This document shows positions 35,253 through 42,474 of a DNA stretch of 64,000 bases, in pieces (position 1 is the first letter of the stretch; every line of letters begins with the position of its first letter). The notes under the pieces are model-generated. The model was not told the DNA's origin. It did not search any database and saw nothing but the letters and a program-made list of their open reading frames with translations. The stretch is from Flavisolibacter longurius (GTDB lineage: Bacteria; Bacteroidota; Bacteroidia; Chitinophagales; Chitinophagaceae). The stretch covers positions 403,544 to 467,543 of the forward strand of contig JABUMY010000002.1 of NCBI GenBank assembly GCA_013327885.1. The letters run 5' to 3'. The position numbers and the translations under genes are program-made.

Positions 35253-35330
35253 GGTGAATGGTCAGTGGTGAGTGGTCAATGGTGAGTAAGGTTCGCTTAC
35301 TGCTTGCCACTCGCTATTCACTACTTGCTT
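35253..35330. repeat. Paired heptad arms, GGTGAGT class, imperfect
   Basis: The left arm 35253-35287 has five units GGTGAAT, GGTCAGT, GGTGAGT, GGTCAAT, GGTGAGT. The right arm around 35299-35330 (ACTGCTT, GCCACTC, GCTATTC, ACTACTT) is inverted but more degenerate. The right arm overlaps the end of the acetyltransferase gene and encodes its last residues. Confidence 0.6.
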
Positions 35331-35763
35331 TCTCTTTGTATACGTTTGGCTGATGGATCTGCATCCAGGGAGCAATCGTGGACAAAGGCTGAAAGCCAAA
35401 CTGCTGGTACAGGCCGTGTGCATCCCGGGTACCTAAAAGAAAACGGCGCAGACCCTGCAAGTTGGGATGACCGATGATGACTTCCACCAGCCATTTACTC
35501 AGCCCACGGCCACGGAAGCTTTCGTCAATAAACACATCGGCCAGGTAGGCAAAGGTGGCGCTGTCGGTGATCACCCGGGCAAAACCCACCTGCTGATCAC
35601 CATAGAAAACAGAAAAGCAAAGCGAACCTTCGATGGATCGGCGCACGGTATCGAGCGGGATGTTTTCCGCCCAATAGGTTTGGCTTAGAAAACCGTGAAC
35701 ATAATCAACATTGATCTGCTCTTTATCAGTAGTGATGCGGTATGCGTCTTTTGTCCATTCCAT
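35314..35763 (-). CDS. GNAT-family N-acetyltransferase
   Basis: A 149-residue GNAT acetyltransferase. The acetyl-CoA site motif A is seen in YLADVFIDESFRGRGLSKWLVEVIIGH (in parts), with RxxGxG-like FRGRGLS. Motif B follows (GTRDAHGLYQQFGFQPL). Substrate unknown. The start is Met at 35763, since the 39 upstream codons cross into the divergent promoter region. The last four residues (ASSE) and the stop codon lie inside a heptad repeat arm, so the C terminus was probably reshaped by the repeat. Confidence 0.88.
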   Translation of the reverse strand: MEWTKDAYRITTDKEQINVDYVHGFLSQTYWAENIPLDTVRRSIEGSLCFSVFYGDQQVGFARVITDSATFAYLADVFIDESFRGRGLSKWLVEVIIGHPNLQGLRRFLLGTRDAHGLYQQFGFQPLSTIAPWMQIHQPNVYKEKASSE

Positions 35764-35799
35764 TTTGTGAAAACAGGGATGCGGTTCTTGGCTGCGGGT

Positions 35800-35807
35800 T
35801 ACCTTCG
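35800..35807 (+). promoter_or_regulatory. -7-like element upstream of the 117-residue protein gene
   Basis: TACCTTCG, the same one-base variant seen before polA and gmk, 22 bases before ATG 35830, in the short divergent spacer. Confidence 0.4.
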
Positions 35808-35829
35808 CCCTTTCAAACAAAAATAAACA

Positions 35830-36183
35830 ATGAATTATAGTGATGACCTGCAAACCCGCTGGTGGACCCTGGAAGCACAACTGGTAGAGCGGTTTGGCAA
35901 AAAGCCGGACGTAGAAACAATCCTCTTCCTGATCGGCATTCAGGAGCTGGGCGATATCCGCAAGAAATTTTCAAAAGAACAAAAGCAGGACCTGATGCAT
36001 GTGGCGGTTTGCACCGTGCTGATGCCAAGCGGCTATTATGAAATTGAAAAGGTGGACGAAGACGGCTGGCCGCATTTTAAACAACTCAAGGCTATGCCGG
36101 AAATGAATCCCATTGAACAGGAGAATTTTTTAAAAGACCATATCTTACTTTATTTTCAGAACAACGAATTGGTTTCAGAATGA
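35830..36183 (+). CDS. Conserved-type hypothetical protein, 117 residues
   Basis: A 117-residue soluble protein beginning MNYSDDLQTRWWTLEAQLVERFGKKPD. It has helical segments (VETILFLIGIQELGDIRKKFSK, in parts, then QKQDLMHVAVCTVL) and a Trp/Pro-rich middle (YYEIEKVDEDGWPHFKQL). No signal peptide or membrane segment. I do not recognise a family by name, though the layout suggests a conserved Bacteroidota protein. It overlaps the following cyclophilin gene by 4 bases (ATGA), so the two are probably translated together. Confidence 0.72.
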   Translation: MNYSDDLQTRWWTLEAQLVERFGKKPDVETILFLIGIQELGDIRKKFSKEQKQDLMHVAVCTVLMPSGYYEIEKVDEDGWPHFKQLKAMPEMNPIEQENFLKDHILLYFQNNELVSE

Positions 36184-36881
36184 GAAAACTGCTCCTGCTG
36201 CTGACGACTGTTTTTTCGCTGCTGGCTTCTGCGCAGCAAGATGTGAAGGTGAAAAAAAAGGACCGCAAACGCGATATTGAAATGGTGACCACCGAAGGCA
36301 CGATGGTGTTGCGGTTGTCGGACTCCACGCCGGAGCATCGCGACAATTTTATTCGCCTGGTTAAATCGCATTACATCGACAGCATGTTGTTTCACCGTGT
36401 GATCAAAGGGTTTATGATCCAGTCCGGCGATACCGCCAGCATCCGCGCGGCGGCTGGTGTGCCGCTGGGAAATGGTGGTCCGGGTTATACGCTGCCTGCC
36501 GAAATGCTGCCCTCGCTTTTTCACAAAAAAGGAGCGTTGGCAGCGGCCCGGCAGGGTGATAATGTGAACCCCGAACGGCGCAGCAGCGGCAGCCAGTTTT
36601 ATATTGTGCAGGGCCGTACGTTTACCGATGCCCAGATGGATTCGATAGAAGTGGCGCGGCTGCAGGGGCGGAAAATTCCGGTGGAGCGGCGGGAATATTT
36701 TCGCACGGTTGGTGGCACACCGCAACTTGATGGGAACTATACGGTGTTTGGTGAAGTGGTAAGAGGCTTGGACGTGATTGATAAAATTGCGGCCACCGAA
36801 ACCAGCAAAGGCCCCGACCGCGACCGTCCGCTGCAGGATATGCGAATATTGAAGGTGAAACTGGTGAAGCGGAAGAAGTAG
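36180..36881 (+). CDS. Cyclophilin-type peptidyl-prolyl isomerase, exported
   Basis: A 233-residue exported cyclophilin (signal MRKLLLLLTTVFSLLASAQQ). The cyclophilin core has TPEHRDNFIRLVKSHYIDSMLFHRVIKGFMIQSGD (in parts), GPGYTLPAEM, SSGSQFYIVQG and YTVFGEVVRGLDVIDKIA. Active-site Arg (HRVI) and Gln-Phe (SQFYIV) are kept. It would speed cis-trans proline isomerisation of periplasmic proteins. Translationally coupled to the preceding 117-residue gene. Confidence 0.92.
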   Translation: MRKLLLLLTTVFSLLASAQQDVKVKKKDRKRDIEMVTTEGTMVLRLSDSTPEHRDNFIRLVKSHYIDSMLFHRVIKGFMIQSGDTASIRAAAGVPLGNGGPGYTLPAEMLPSLFHKKGALAAARQGDNVNPERRSSGSQFYIVQGRTFTDAQMDSIEVARLQGRKIPVERREYFRTVGGTPQLDGNYTVFGEVVRGLDVIDKIAATETSKGPDRDRPLQDMRILKVKLVKRKK

Positions 36882-36884
36882 GGA

Positions 36885-37034
36885 AGATAGTGGGATATTG
36901 CATCCTTTTTTCGTCTGTTTGCAGTGAAACCGGCGATAGTTGGTCGTTTAAAGAGTCTTTGATGAAAGAATGACTTCTCTGCTTTAGAGCAGAATATCCC
37001 ACTATCTCAATATCCCAATATCCATTTCTCGAAT
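36885..37034. repeat. Paired heptad arms, ATATCCC class
   Basis: The left arm holds a 15-base stretch at 36885-36899 whose exact reverse complement is at 36993-37007 (AATATCCCACTATCT). The right side continues to about 37034 with further units (CAATATC, CCAATAT). It begins 3 bases after the cyclophilin stop and ends just before the gcvH promoter region. Confidence 0.75.
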
Positions 37035-37064
37035 ATCCCTTTACTTTGCACGCAAATCTGCAGT

Positions 37065-37442
37065 ATGAACTACCCCGATAATTTACGTTACACGAAAGAG
37101 CACGAATGGGTCCGCATCGAAGGCGACGAAGCCGTCATCGGTATCACTGATTTCGCCCAAAAAGAATTGGGTGATATTGTTTATGTAGAAGTGGAAACCG
37201 TAGGAAAAGAATTGTCAGCAGGCGATGTGTTTGGCTCGGTGGAAGCGGTGAAAACCGTTTCTGACCTTTTTCTGCCAGTAGCCGGAACCATTACAGAACT
37301 GAACCCTGCGCTGAGCGGAAGCCCTGAACTGGTTAACACCGATCCTTATGGCGAAGGCTGGATGGTGCGGATGAAGCTGGCCAATGCTGCCGATGTAGAC
37401 GGTTTGATGGATGCTGCCGGGTACGAGAAATTGGTAGGGTAA
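37065..37442 (+). CDS. gcvH: Glycine cleavage system H protein
   Basis: A 125-residue H protein, the lipoyl carrier of the glycine cleavage complex. It shuttles the aminomethyl group between the P, T and L proteins. The lipoylation motif [15 protein letters not shown] places the modified residue at Lys63. Opening [21 protein letters not shown] matches the family (in parts), and the length is normal. No other gcv gene is in the window. A TACTTTG element (37042-37048), one base short of consensus spacing, lies upstream, and a strong palindromic terminator follows. Confidence 0.96.
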   Translation: MNYPDNLRYTKEHEWVRIEGDEAVIGITDFAQKELGDIVYVEVETVGKELSAGDVFGSVEAVKTVSDLFLPVAGTITELNPALSGSPELVNTDPYGEGWMVRMKLANAADVDGLMDAAGYEKLVG

Positions 37443-37477
37443 TTCCAAATACTATTTTTCAGAACGCAACTATTTTC

Positions 37478-37510
37478 AGACCTCACAGGTTTTTAAAACC
37501 TGTGAGGTCT
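37478..37510. terminator. 16-bp palindromic terminator after gcvH
   Basis: A perfect 16-bp stem starting AGACCTCACAGG, with a single central T, followed by TTTCTTTTT. It serves gcvH on the plus strand and possibly the convergent gene. The length and exactness suggest a dispersed palindromic repeat rather than a locally evolved terminator. Confidence 0.8.
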
Positions 37511-37523
37511 TTCTTTTTCCATT

Positions 37524-37916
37524 TTACAACCCCAACTCTTCCGCCGGGTTCCAAAAGCGCTTTTCAAAATCCTGCACTTTGTCATCTATCACTTTAATGC
37601 CCTCTTTCTCCAACAACTCCTGCATTTGTTCGGGGTAGGCAAAATGCATTTTACCCGACAGCATACCGTTTCTGTTGACCACCCGGTGTGCCGGCACCTT
37701 TGGCTTTACCTTGTGCGAACCGTTCATGGCCCAACCCACCATGCGGGCCGATAGTTTGGTACCCAATGCTGCTGCCACCGCACCATACGATGTTACACGA
37801 CCTTTTGGAATGAGGCGCACTACGTCAAACACCTGCTCAAAAAAGGTTTCATCTTTTTTCCCGGAAGGTTTGATGGGTTTCAACTTATCGTTAGTTGGAG
37901 GTTTTTGTTTGGCCAT
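37524..37916 (-). CDS. Alkyltransferase-like (ATL) protein
   Basis: A 130-residue protein of the MGMT DNA-binding domain. The family pattern is IPKGRVTSYGAVAAALG, then ARMVGWAMNG and VPAHRVVNRNG. In true O6-alkylguanine transferases this last motif is PCHR, with Cys as the alkyl acceptor. Here it is PAHR, with Ala76. It therefore cannot transfer the alkyl group and should act as an ATL protein, binding O6-alkylguanine and handing it to nucleotide excision repair. uvrB and polA are elsewhere in the window. Confidence 0.9.
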   Translation of the reverse strand: MAKQKPPTNDKLKPIKPSGKKDETFFEQVFDVVRLIPKGRVTSYGAVAAALGTKLSARMVGWAMNGSHKVKPKVPAHRVVNRNGMLSGKMHFAYPEQMQELLEKEGIKVIDDKVQDFEKRFWNPAEELGL

Positions 37917-37921
37917 GGAGG

Positions 37922-38686
37922 TTATTTGTCGCCACCCAAGTTAGCCCGTTTTTCCAACAAAGCAGAGCGCTTTGGCTCCGGAACGGCTTCGTAATTGAAG
38001 GGACAATGACGGCAGCCGTTGCCGCAGCAATAGCCGCGTTTACGGAGATAGTTGGCGGTAAAAACAACCCGGCCATCTTCGTTTAAGTAATAATCATCGT
38101 CCGACCCGGCCCCCATCCCCGGCCCTTCCCCCAACGGTGGAAGGGAGCCTGCCGCATCGGCCTTGCTTTGCGGCGAGGCGCTTTTCTGAATAAAGTTCTT
38201 TTTGGGTAAAAAGGGCAGTTGTTGGAGAGCCGTTTTTATTGTTTCAAGCGTGGCTTCTGTTTGAAATAACACCTCGTCGTTTGTAAATCGAATAACAGTA
38301 AAGCCCTTTGTATTGAGCCAAGAGGTTCTTGCTTCATCGTTGGCCTTGTTTTCCGGCAATTGATGTAATAGGCCATCAATTTCTATCACCAAACCTTTTG
38401 CAAGGCAAACAAAGTCTGCGATGTAAGTCCCAATGATGTGCTGTCGCCGAAAAGCATAACCATCAAGTTTGTTTCCGCGAAGCTGTTGCCAGAGATAATC
38501 TTCCGCTTTTGTTGGATGTTTTCTATGTTCAGCTACAAAATTTTTTAAAAGGGGATAAAGCGTTGGGTCAGCGTGCTGGTAAAATTCTCCCATTGCCGGG
38601 TTGTTAACCGGCAAATCAGCATCTTCCTTTAGCGAGGGCTGCGATTGGGGTTCTTCCCCGTTGGGGGAGTCAGAGGGGGCTTTCAT
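37922..38686 (-). CDS. Fusion: DUF559 endonuclease-like domain plus DUF5522-like domain
   Basis: A 254-residue protein with two unrelated parts. Residues about 45-155 are a DUF559 (Vsr/PD-(D/E)xK-like) domain: RKHPTKAEDYLWQQLRGNKLDGYAFRRQ (in parts), YIADFVCLAKGLVIEIDG and NTKGFTVIRFTNDEV. Residues about 195-245 are a small Cys/His domain like DUF5522: YYLNEDGRVVFTANYLRKRGYCCGNGCRHCPFNYEA (in parts), which looks able to bind a metal. Pro/Gly-rich linkers between and before them coincide with an inverted repeat, suggesting insertion of the DUF559 part into the gene. The frame overlaps the end of trmB by 17 bases. Confidence 0.75.
   Translation of the reverse strand: MKAPSDSPNGEEPQSQPSLKEDADLPVNNPAMGEFYQHADPTLYPLLKNFVAEHRKHPTKAEDYLWQQLRGNKLDGYAFRRQHIIGTYIADFVCLAKGLVIEIDGLLHQLPENKANDEARTSWLNTKGFTVIRFTNDEVLFQTEATLETIKTALQQLPFLPKKNFIQKSASPQSKADAAGSLPPLGEGPGMGAGSDDDYYLNEDGRVVFTANYLRKRGYCCGNGCRHCPFNYEAVPEPKRSALLEKRANLGGDK
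38123..38669. mobile_element. Inverted repeat enclosing the DUF559 segment
   Basis: A G/C-rich inverted repeat brackets the DUF559 part: 38123-38143 (plus strand CCCTTCCCCCAACGGTGG...) and 38653-38669 (CTTCCCCGTTGGGGGAG). They match in opposite sense over about 16 bases with one indel, and longer G-rich similarity lies outside. The right copy sits at the very end of trmB. This fits an inserted unit, though transposition is not shown. Confidence 0.5.
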
Positions 38687-39377
38687 CCTTCAGAATTTGT
38701 TGCAGCGTAGCATCCATTTCTTTCGACGGCAAGGTTTCCGGCAGCGAAAAGCAGAGGTAGTGCACCCGGTTGCTGCCGGCAATGTCCAGCGACTCGTAAT
38801 GGGTTTTGATGTGCAGTTCCGGTGGTACTCCCGGCTCGGCATACACATCGTCGATGTCTTTGTACAACGTACAGCCGTACATGGCAATTACCTTTTTGGT
38901 GAAGTTGTACAGGTCGGGACTATCGGTTTTTAAATGAATCTTACCGCCGGGTTTCAAGATCTGGTAATAGCTGCGCAGAAAGCGGGGGTGGGTCAGTCGC
39001 TTTTTGGCTTTTGATGTGCGCAGTTGCGGGTCGGGAAAGGTGATCCAGATCTCGTCCACTTCTTCGGTGGCAAAATATTGTTCGATCTGCTCGATCTGGA
39101 TACGTAGGAAAGCCACATTACGCAAGGTATGCTTGATAGCTTTTTTGGCACCCACCCAAAGGCGGTTGCCTTTTTTATCGATGCCGATAACGTTTTTATT
39201 TGGGAACATTTCGGCCAGACCTACTGTGTATTCGCCTTTGCCGCAGGCCAGTTCCAGTACCAGTGGGTTCCGGTTTTCAAAAAAGCCGGCCCAGGTACCC
39301 TGCACACCTTCGGGGTATTGCAACACGTTGGCAAAGGTTTCCAGTTCGGCAAAGCGTACTAATTTCTTTTGACCCAT
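38670..39377 (-). CDS. trmB: tRNA (guanine-N7-)-methyltransferase
   Basis: A 235-residue TrmB that makes m7G46 in tRNA variable loops. The SAM-binding motif is PLVLELACGKGEYTVGLAEMFPNKNVIGID (in parts). Further family features are RIQIEQIEQYF, the conserved ITFPDPQLRTSKAKKRLTHPRFL (in parts) and GGKIHLKTDSPDLYNF. The C terminus (LKDESPL) lies inside the G/C-rich inverted repeat that begins the downstream fusion gene, so the natural end may have been changed. It overlaps that gene by 17 bases. Confidence 0.94.
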   Translation of the reverse strand: MGQKKLVRFAELETFANVLQYPEGVQGTWAGFFENRNPLVLELACGKGEYTVGLAEMFPNKNVIGIDKKGNRLWVGAKKAIKHTLRNVAFLRIQIEQIEQYFATEEVDEIWITFPDPQLRTSKAKKRLTHPRFLRSYYQILKPGGKIHLKTDSPDLYNFTKKVIAMYGCTLYKDIDDVYAEPGVPPELHIKTHYESLDIAGSNRVHYLCFSLPETLPSKEMDATLQQILKDESPL

Positions 39378-39392
39378 GGTGAAAAAGCAACT

Positions 39393-39502
39393 GGCTTTTG
39401 GCTTCAGGCTACAAGCTTTATAAAGCCAAAAGGAACAAAAAAATTATGGACAAGTAACATTGCCGGCAACTTCCAGTAGCCAGCGGCTTGCAGCCAGCAG
39501 CC
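39393..39502. repeat. Paired heptad arms, GGCTTCA class
   Basis: The left arm 39393-39420 (GGCTTTT, GGCTTCA, GGCTACA, AGCTTTA) and right arm 39475-39502 (AGTAGCC, AGCGGCT, TGCAGCC, AGCAGCC) are inverted with a 54-base loop. The right arm ends 6 bases before the stop of the hydroxylase gene. Confidence 0.6.
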
Positions 39503-39507
39503 TTATG

Positions 39508-40185
39508 TTATTGGCTGACAGCTTTCTTCTCAAACATTAACTCCTTCACCTTCTCCTTGTCTTCTTTTTCCTTTTTCAGGTCGAACATGGTACCAAAGAC
39601 GTGGTCCCACACCGTAGAGCTTACGCCAAACCCCTTCTCTTCATCCTTGTAATGGTGCAGGTGGTGATTACGCCACAGGGGTTTCATCCACTTGAACGGC
39701 GGGTTCCAGGCATGAATGGCGTAGTGCATGGAAGCATAGAGCAGGTAACCCAGGATAAAGCCGGGGAAGAACAGGTAAACGTTCTCTTTTAAAAGGAGGT
39801 ATTGAATGCCAAACAGGACCGATGCCAGGATAAGGCTGGGCAGGGGCGGCATAAACAGGCGCTGCCGGTCGCGGGGATAATGGTGGTGATTGCCGTGCAT
39901 GATGTACACGAACTTTTTGGTTTTTTCGCCTTTGGGCGAAAGATGAAAGGCATAGCGGTGCGCCAGGTATTCGAAAAAGCTCCAGAAGAGCATGGCACCA
40001 ATAAACCAGGCCGCTACTTTGCCGCCGCTCACACCCAGGGTAGTATAAGCATAAATGGGCATCCCGATGATGGCTGGCAGGTACATACCCCAGATCACCA
40101 ACGGGTGTCCTTTGGTGAAAAATTCCAGGACAGGGTTCTCAAAAAGCCTTGCCTGTCCTTTATTATGGATTTTCTCAAACTTCAT
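39508..40185 (-). CDS. Fatty-acid hydroxylase-superfamily membrane protein
   Basis: A 225-residue di-iron membrane oxygenase of the fatty-acid hydroxylase / sterol desaturase superfamily. Histidine-box motifs are all present: EYLAHRYAFH (His boxes 1), MHGNHHHYPRD (box 2), MHYAIHAW and WRNHHLHHY (box 3), set among about four hydrophobic segments. Such enzymes add a 2-hydroxyl group to fatty acyl chains of sphingolipids, and many Bacteroidota make these lipids. The exact substrate is inference. A perfect TAnnTTTG element lies upstream. Confidence 0.9.
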   Translation of the reverse strand: MKFEKIHNKGQARLFENPVLEFFTKGHPLVIWGMYLPAIIGMPIYAYTTLGVSGGKVAAWFIGAMLFWSFFEYLAHRYAFHLSPKGEKTKKFVYIMHGNHHHYPRDRQRLFMPPLPSLILASVLFGIQYLLLKENVYLFFPGFILGYLLYASMHYAIHAWNPPFKWMKPLWRNHHLHHYKDEEKGFGVSSTVWDHVFGTMFDLKKEKEDKEKVKELMFEKKAVSQ

Positions 40186-40207
40186 AGCGATGGTGAATTT
40201 GTGCCTG

Positions 40208-40215
40208 CAAATTTA
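40208..40215 (-). promoter_or_regulatory. -7 element of the fatty-acid hydroxylase promoter
   Basis: The minus strand reads TAAATTTG, a perfect TAnnTTTG, 22 bases before ATG 40185. Confidence 0.5.
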
Positions 40216-40403
40216 AGGTTTGAAAAACTATAACCGGCAGCAAGAAGCAGCGTAATTGTTAAATGCCGCTATTCTGGCGGTGACCCCTCGGGGTTGGGCG
40301 GCCGGCGCTAAGGCAGTGAGGGTCAAACACAAACCACTTGTTAAAACGGCGGCAAGGCATTTTTTCAACCGGCTTCACTTCTATTTGGCCTTACATTTAC
40401 ACG

Positions 40404-41819
40404 GTGAGAAAAAAGAAGAAAAACATTGTGTTGGAGCGGTTGCCGGTGGAGGCTTATGCTGCCGAAGGAAAATCGCTGGCCCGCAGCAATGGCAAAGTGA
40501 TTTTTATAGAAGGCGCCGTGCCTGGCGATGTGGTGGATGTGCGGCTGGGCAAAAGCAAAAAAGACTGGGCCGAAGGGCATGTGCTCCATTTTCATGAATA
40601 CTCGGCGGAAAGGGCTACGCCGTTTTGCCAGCACTTTGGCGTTTGCGGCGGTTGCCAGTGGCAGATGCTGCCCTACGCCAAACAACTCGAATACAAGCAC
40701 CAGCAGGTGGTGGACAATCTCACCCGTATCGGAAAAGTGCAGTTGCCACCGTTTTTTCCCATCATTGGTGCCGAAGAAGACAAATTTTACCGCAACAAGC
40801 TGGAGTTTACCTTCAGCACCAAAGAATACCTGCCCGCAGGCAGCTTCGACAAAACCGACAAGGAACGGTCATTCAACTCCGTACTGGGCTTTCATGCCCG
40901 CGGTTTTTTCGACAAGATCGTTGACATTCAAAAATGCTGGCTGCAGCCCGAGCCACAGAACGGTCTTCGCAATGCCCTGCGGGAATTTGCCTTGCAGCAA
41001 GGCTACAGCTTTTACGACTACCGGGAGCACCGCGGCCTGCTGCGCAACCTACAGTTTCGCATCTGCACCACCGGCGAGGTGATGGTGAACGTGGTGTTTG
41101 GCGAGGAGGAGGAAACGGGTCGCGAGGAAATAATGCGTTTCATTCAAACCCATTTCCCCGGGATTACCACCCTGCTTTATACCATCAATACCAAAATGAA
41201 TGACTCCATCTTTGACCTGGAGCCGGTGGCTTGGAGCGGCAAAGGTTACGTGGTGGAAGGCCTGGAGGATTTCCGGTTCAAGATCGGGCCAAAGTCTTTT
41301 TTTCAAACAAACACCCGGCAAGGCGAAAAGCTGTACCAGGTAACCAGGGAATTTGCCGAGCTGGATGGCTCGCAGGTGCTGTACGACCTCTATTGCGGTA
41401 CCGGTAGCATTGGGATTTTTTGCAGCCGCGGCGCCAAAAAAATTATAGGCGTGGAGGCCATTGATGCCGCCGTAGAAGACGCCAAACAAAATGCGGCCAT
41501 GAACGGCATTGCCCACGCCGAATTTTATGCCGGTGATGTAATAAAGGTTTGCGACGATGCGTTTTTCGCCGCCCATGGCCGTCCGGATGTGATCATCACC
41601 GACCCGCCGCGGGCCGGCATGCACCAAAAGCTGGTAGAAAAGATCCTGGAAATAGAAGCGCCAACGGTGGTGTATGTTAGCTGTAACCCCGCCACGCAGG
41701 CAAGGGACCTGTCGCTGCTCGATGAAAAATATACCGTTACCAAGGTTCAGCCGGTGGATATGTTCCCACATACCCACCACATTGAAAATGTTGTTCAATT
41801 AAAAAGAAGAGATGCATGA
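40404..41819 (+). CDS. rlmD: 23S rRNA (uracil-C5)-methyltransferase, RlmD/RumA type
   Basis: A 471-residue class I methyltransferase with N-terminal TRAM domain (about 1-60) and an iron-sulfur motif (PFCQHFGVCGGCQWQ with a later CWLQPE). The SAM site is LYDLYCGTGSIGIF. The catalytic region has TDPPRAGMH and the nucleophile in VYVSCNPATQARDL. It methylates a uracil of 23S rRNA (U1939 type; U747 is possible). The start is a GTG at 40404 (VRKKKKNIVLERLP), which fits the domain. The TTG at 40338 would add an unrelated segment. It overlaps the next gene by 4 bases. Confidence 0.9.
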   Translation: MRKKKKNIVLERLPVEAYAAEGKSLARSNGKVIFIEGAVPGDVVDVRLGKSKKDWAEGHVLHFHEYSAERATPFCQHFGVCGGCQWQMLPYAKQLEYKHQQVVDNLTRIGKVQLPPFFPIIGAEEDKFYRNKLEFTFSTKEYLPAGSFDKTDKERSFNSVLGFHARGFFDKIVDIQKCWLQPEPQNGLRNALREFALQQGYSFYDYREHRGLLRNLQFRICTTGEVMVNVVFGEEEETGREEIMRFIQTHFPGITTLLYTINTKMNDSIFDLEPVAWSGKGYVVEGLEDFRFKIGPKSFFQTNTRQGEKLYQVTREFAELDGSQVLYDLYCGTGSIGIFCSRGAKKIIGVEAIDAAVEDAKQNAAMNGIAHAEFYAGDVIKVCDDAFFAAHGRPDVIITDPPRAGMHQKLVEKILEIEAPTVVYVSCNPATQARDLSLLDEKYTVTKVQPVDMFPHTHHIENVVQLKRRDA

Positions 41820-42442
41820 GTAATTTCAGATACCACAGGCCGGACAACTTTCCACCCGTTGTAAAATGGTTGATCATTGTCAATGCAGCGGTTTTTCTCC
41901 TGCAAACTGCTCTTGACAGCCAGTATGGCCTTACGGCAAGGCTTGCACTCTGGCCTATCAACTCACCTTATTTTCAACCCTATCAGGTTTTTACCCACAT
42001 GTTCTCGCATGGCTCTATCGGTCATATCTTTTTCAACATGTTTGCCCTGTATATGTTTGGCAAAACCCTGGAAAATGTTTGGGGTCCAAAACGCTTTCTG
42101 AATTTTTATTTAATCAGTGGCATAGGAGCGGCCGTAGTGCACCTGGCGGTGGAATACCTGCAGGGCGGCATGGCGCCGGCAGTGGGGGCTTCCGGGGCAG
42201 TGATGGGCATCCTGGTTGGCTTTGCCTACTTGTTCCCCAACACAGAATTGTATATCTTGTTTATACCATTCCCGGTCAAGGCAAAATGGGTCGTTATTGG
42301 CTATGTCCTGATCGATTTATTTGGCGGATTTGCCTCTTTCAGTGGCGATAATATTGCGCATTTTGCTCATTTGGGCGGCGCTCTTACGGGCTTTATTTTA
42401 GTGCTGCTGACGAACAAAGGAAACCGCAGCCGGTTTTATTAA
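41816..42442 (+). CDS. Rhomboid-family intramembrane serine protease, first copy
   Basis: A 208-residue rhomboid with six membrane segments. Catalytic Ser lies in GASGAVMGIL and the partner His in HFAHLGGALTGF. The conserved loop and helix 2 (FTHMFSHGSIGHIFFNMFALYMFG, in parts) are typical. Rhomboids cut single-span substrates within the membrane. The gene starts in the rlmD stop region (ATGA overlap), and a second, longer rhomboid follows 32 bases later, which suggests one operon. Confidence 0.94.
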   Translation: MSNFRYHRPDNFPPVVKWLIIVNAAVFLLQTALDSQYGLTARLALWPINSPYFQPYQVFTHMFSHGSIGHIFFNMFALYMFGKTLENVWGPKRFLNFYLISGIGAAVVHLAVEYLQGGMAPAVGASGAVMGILVGFAYLFPNTELYILFIPFPVKAKWVVIGYVLIDLFGGFASFSGDNIAHFAHLGGALTGFILVLLTNKGNRSRFY

Positions 42443-42474
42443 CGTGGCAGATAAATTGCAGAAATTAATTTTCT

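Noticed and set aside
33937..35310. Upstream start for serS at 35310
   Set aside because: The extra 35 residues translate a heptad array and the promoter; the family begins at MLQLAF.
37524..37916. Annotation as methylated-DNA-protein-cysteine methyltransferase
   Set aside because: The acceptor cysteine of the PCHR motif is alanine, so transfer activity is not expected.
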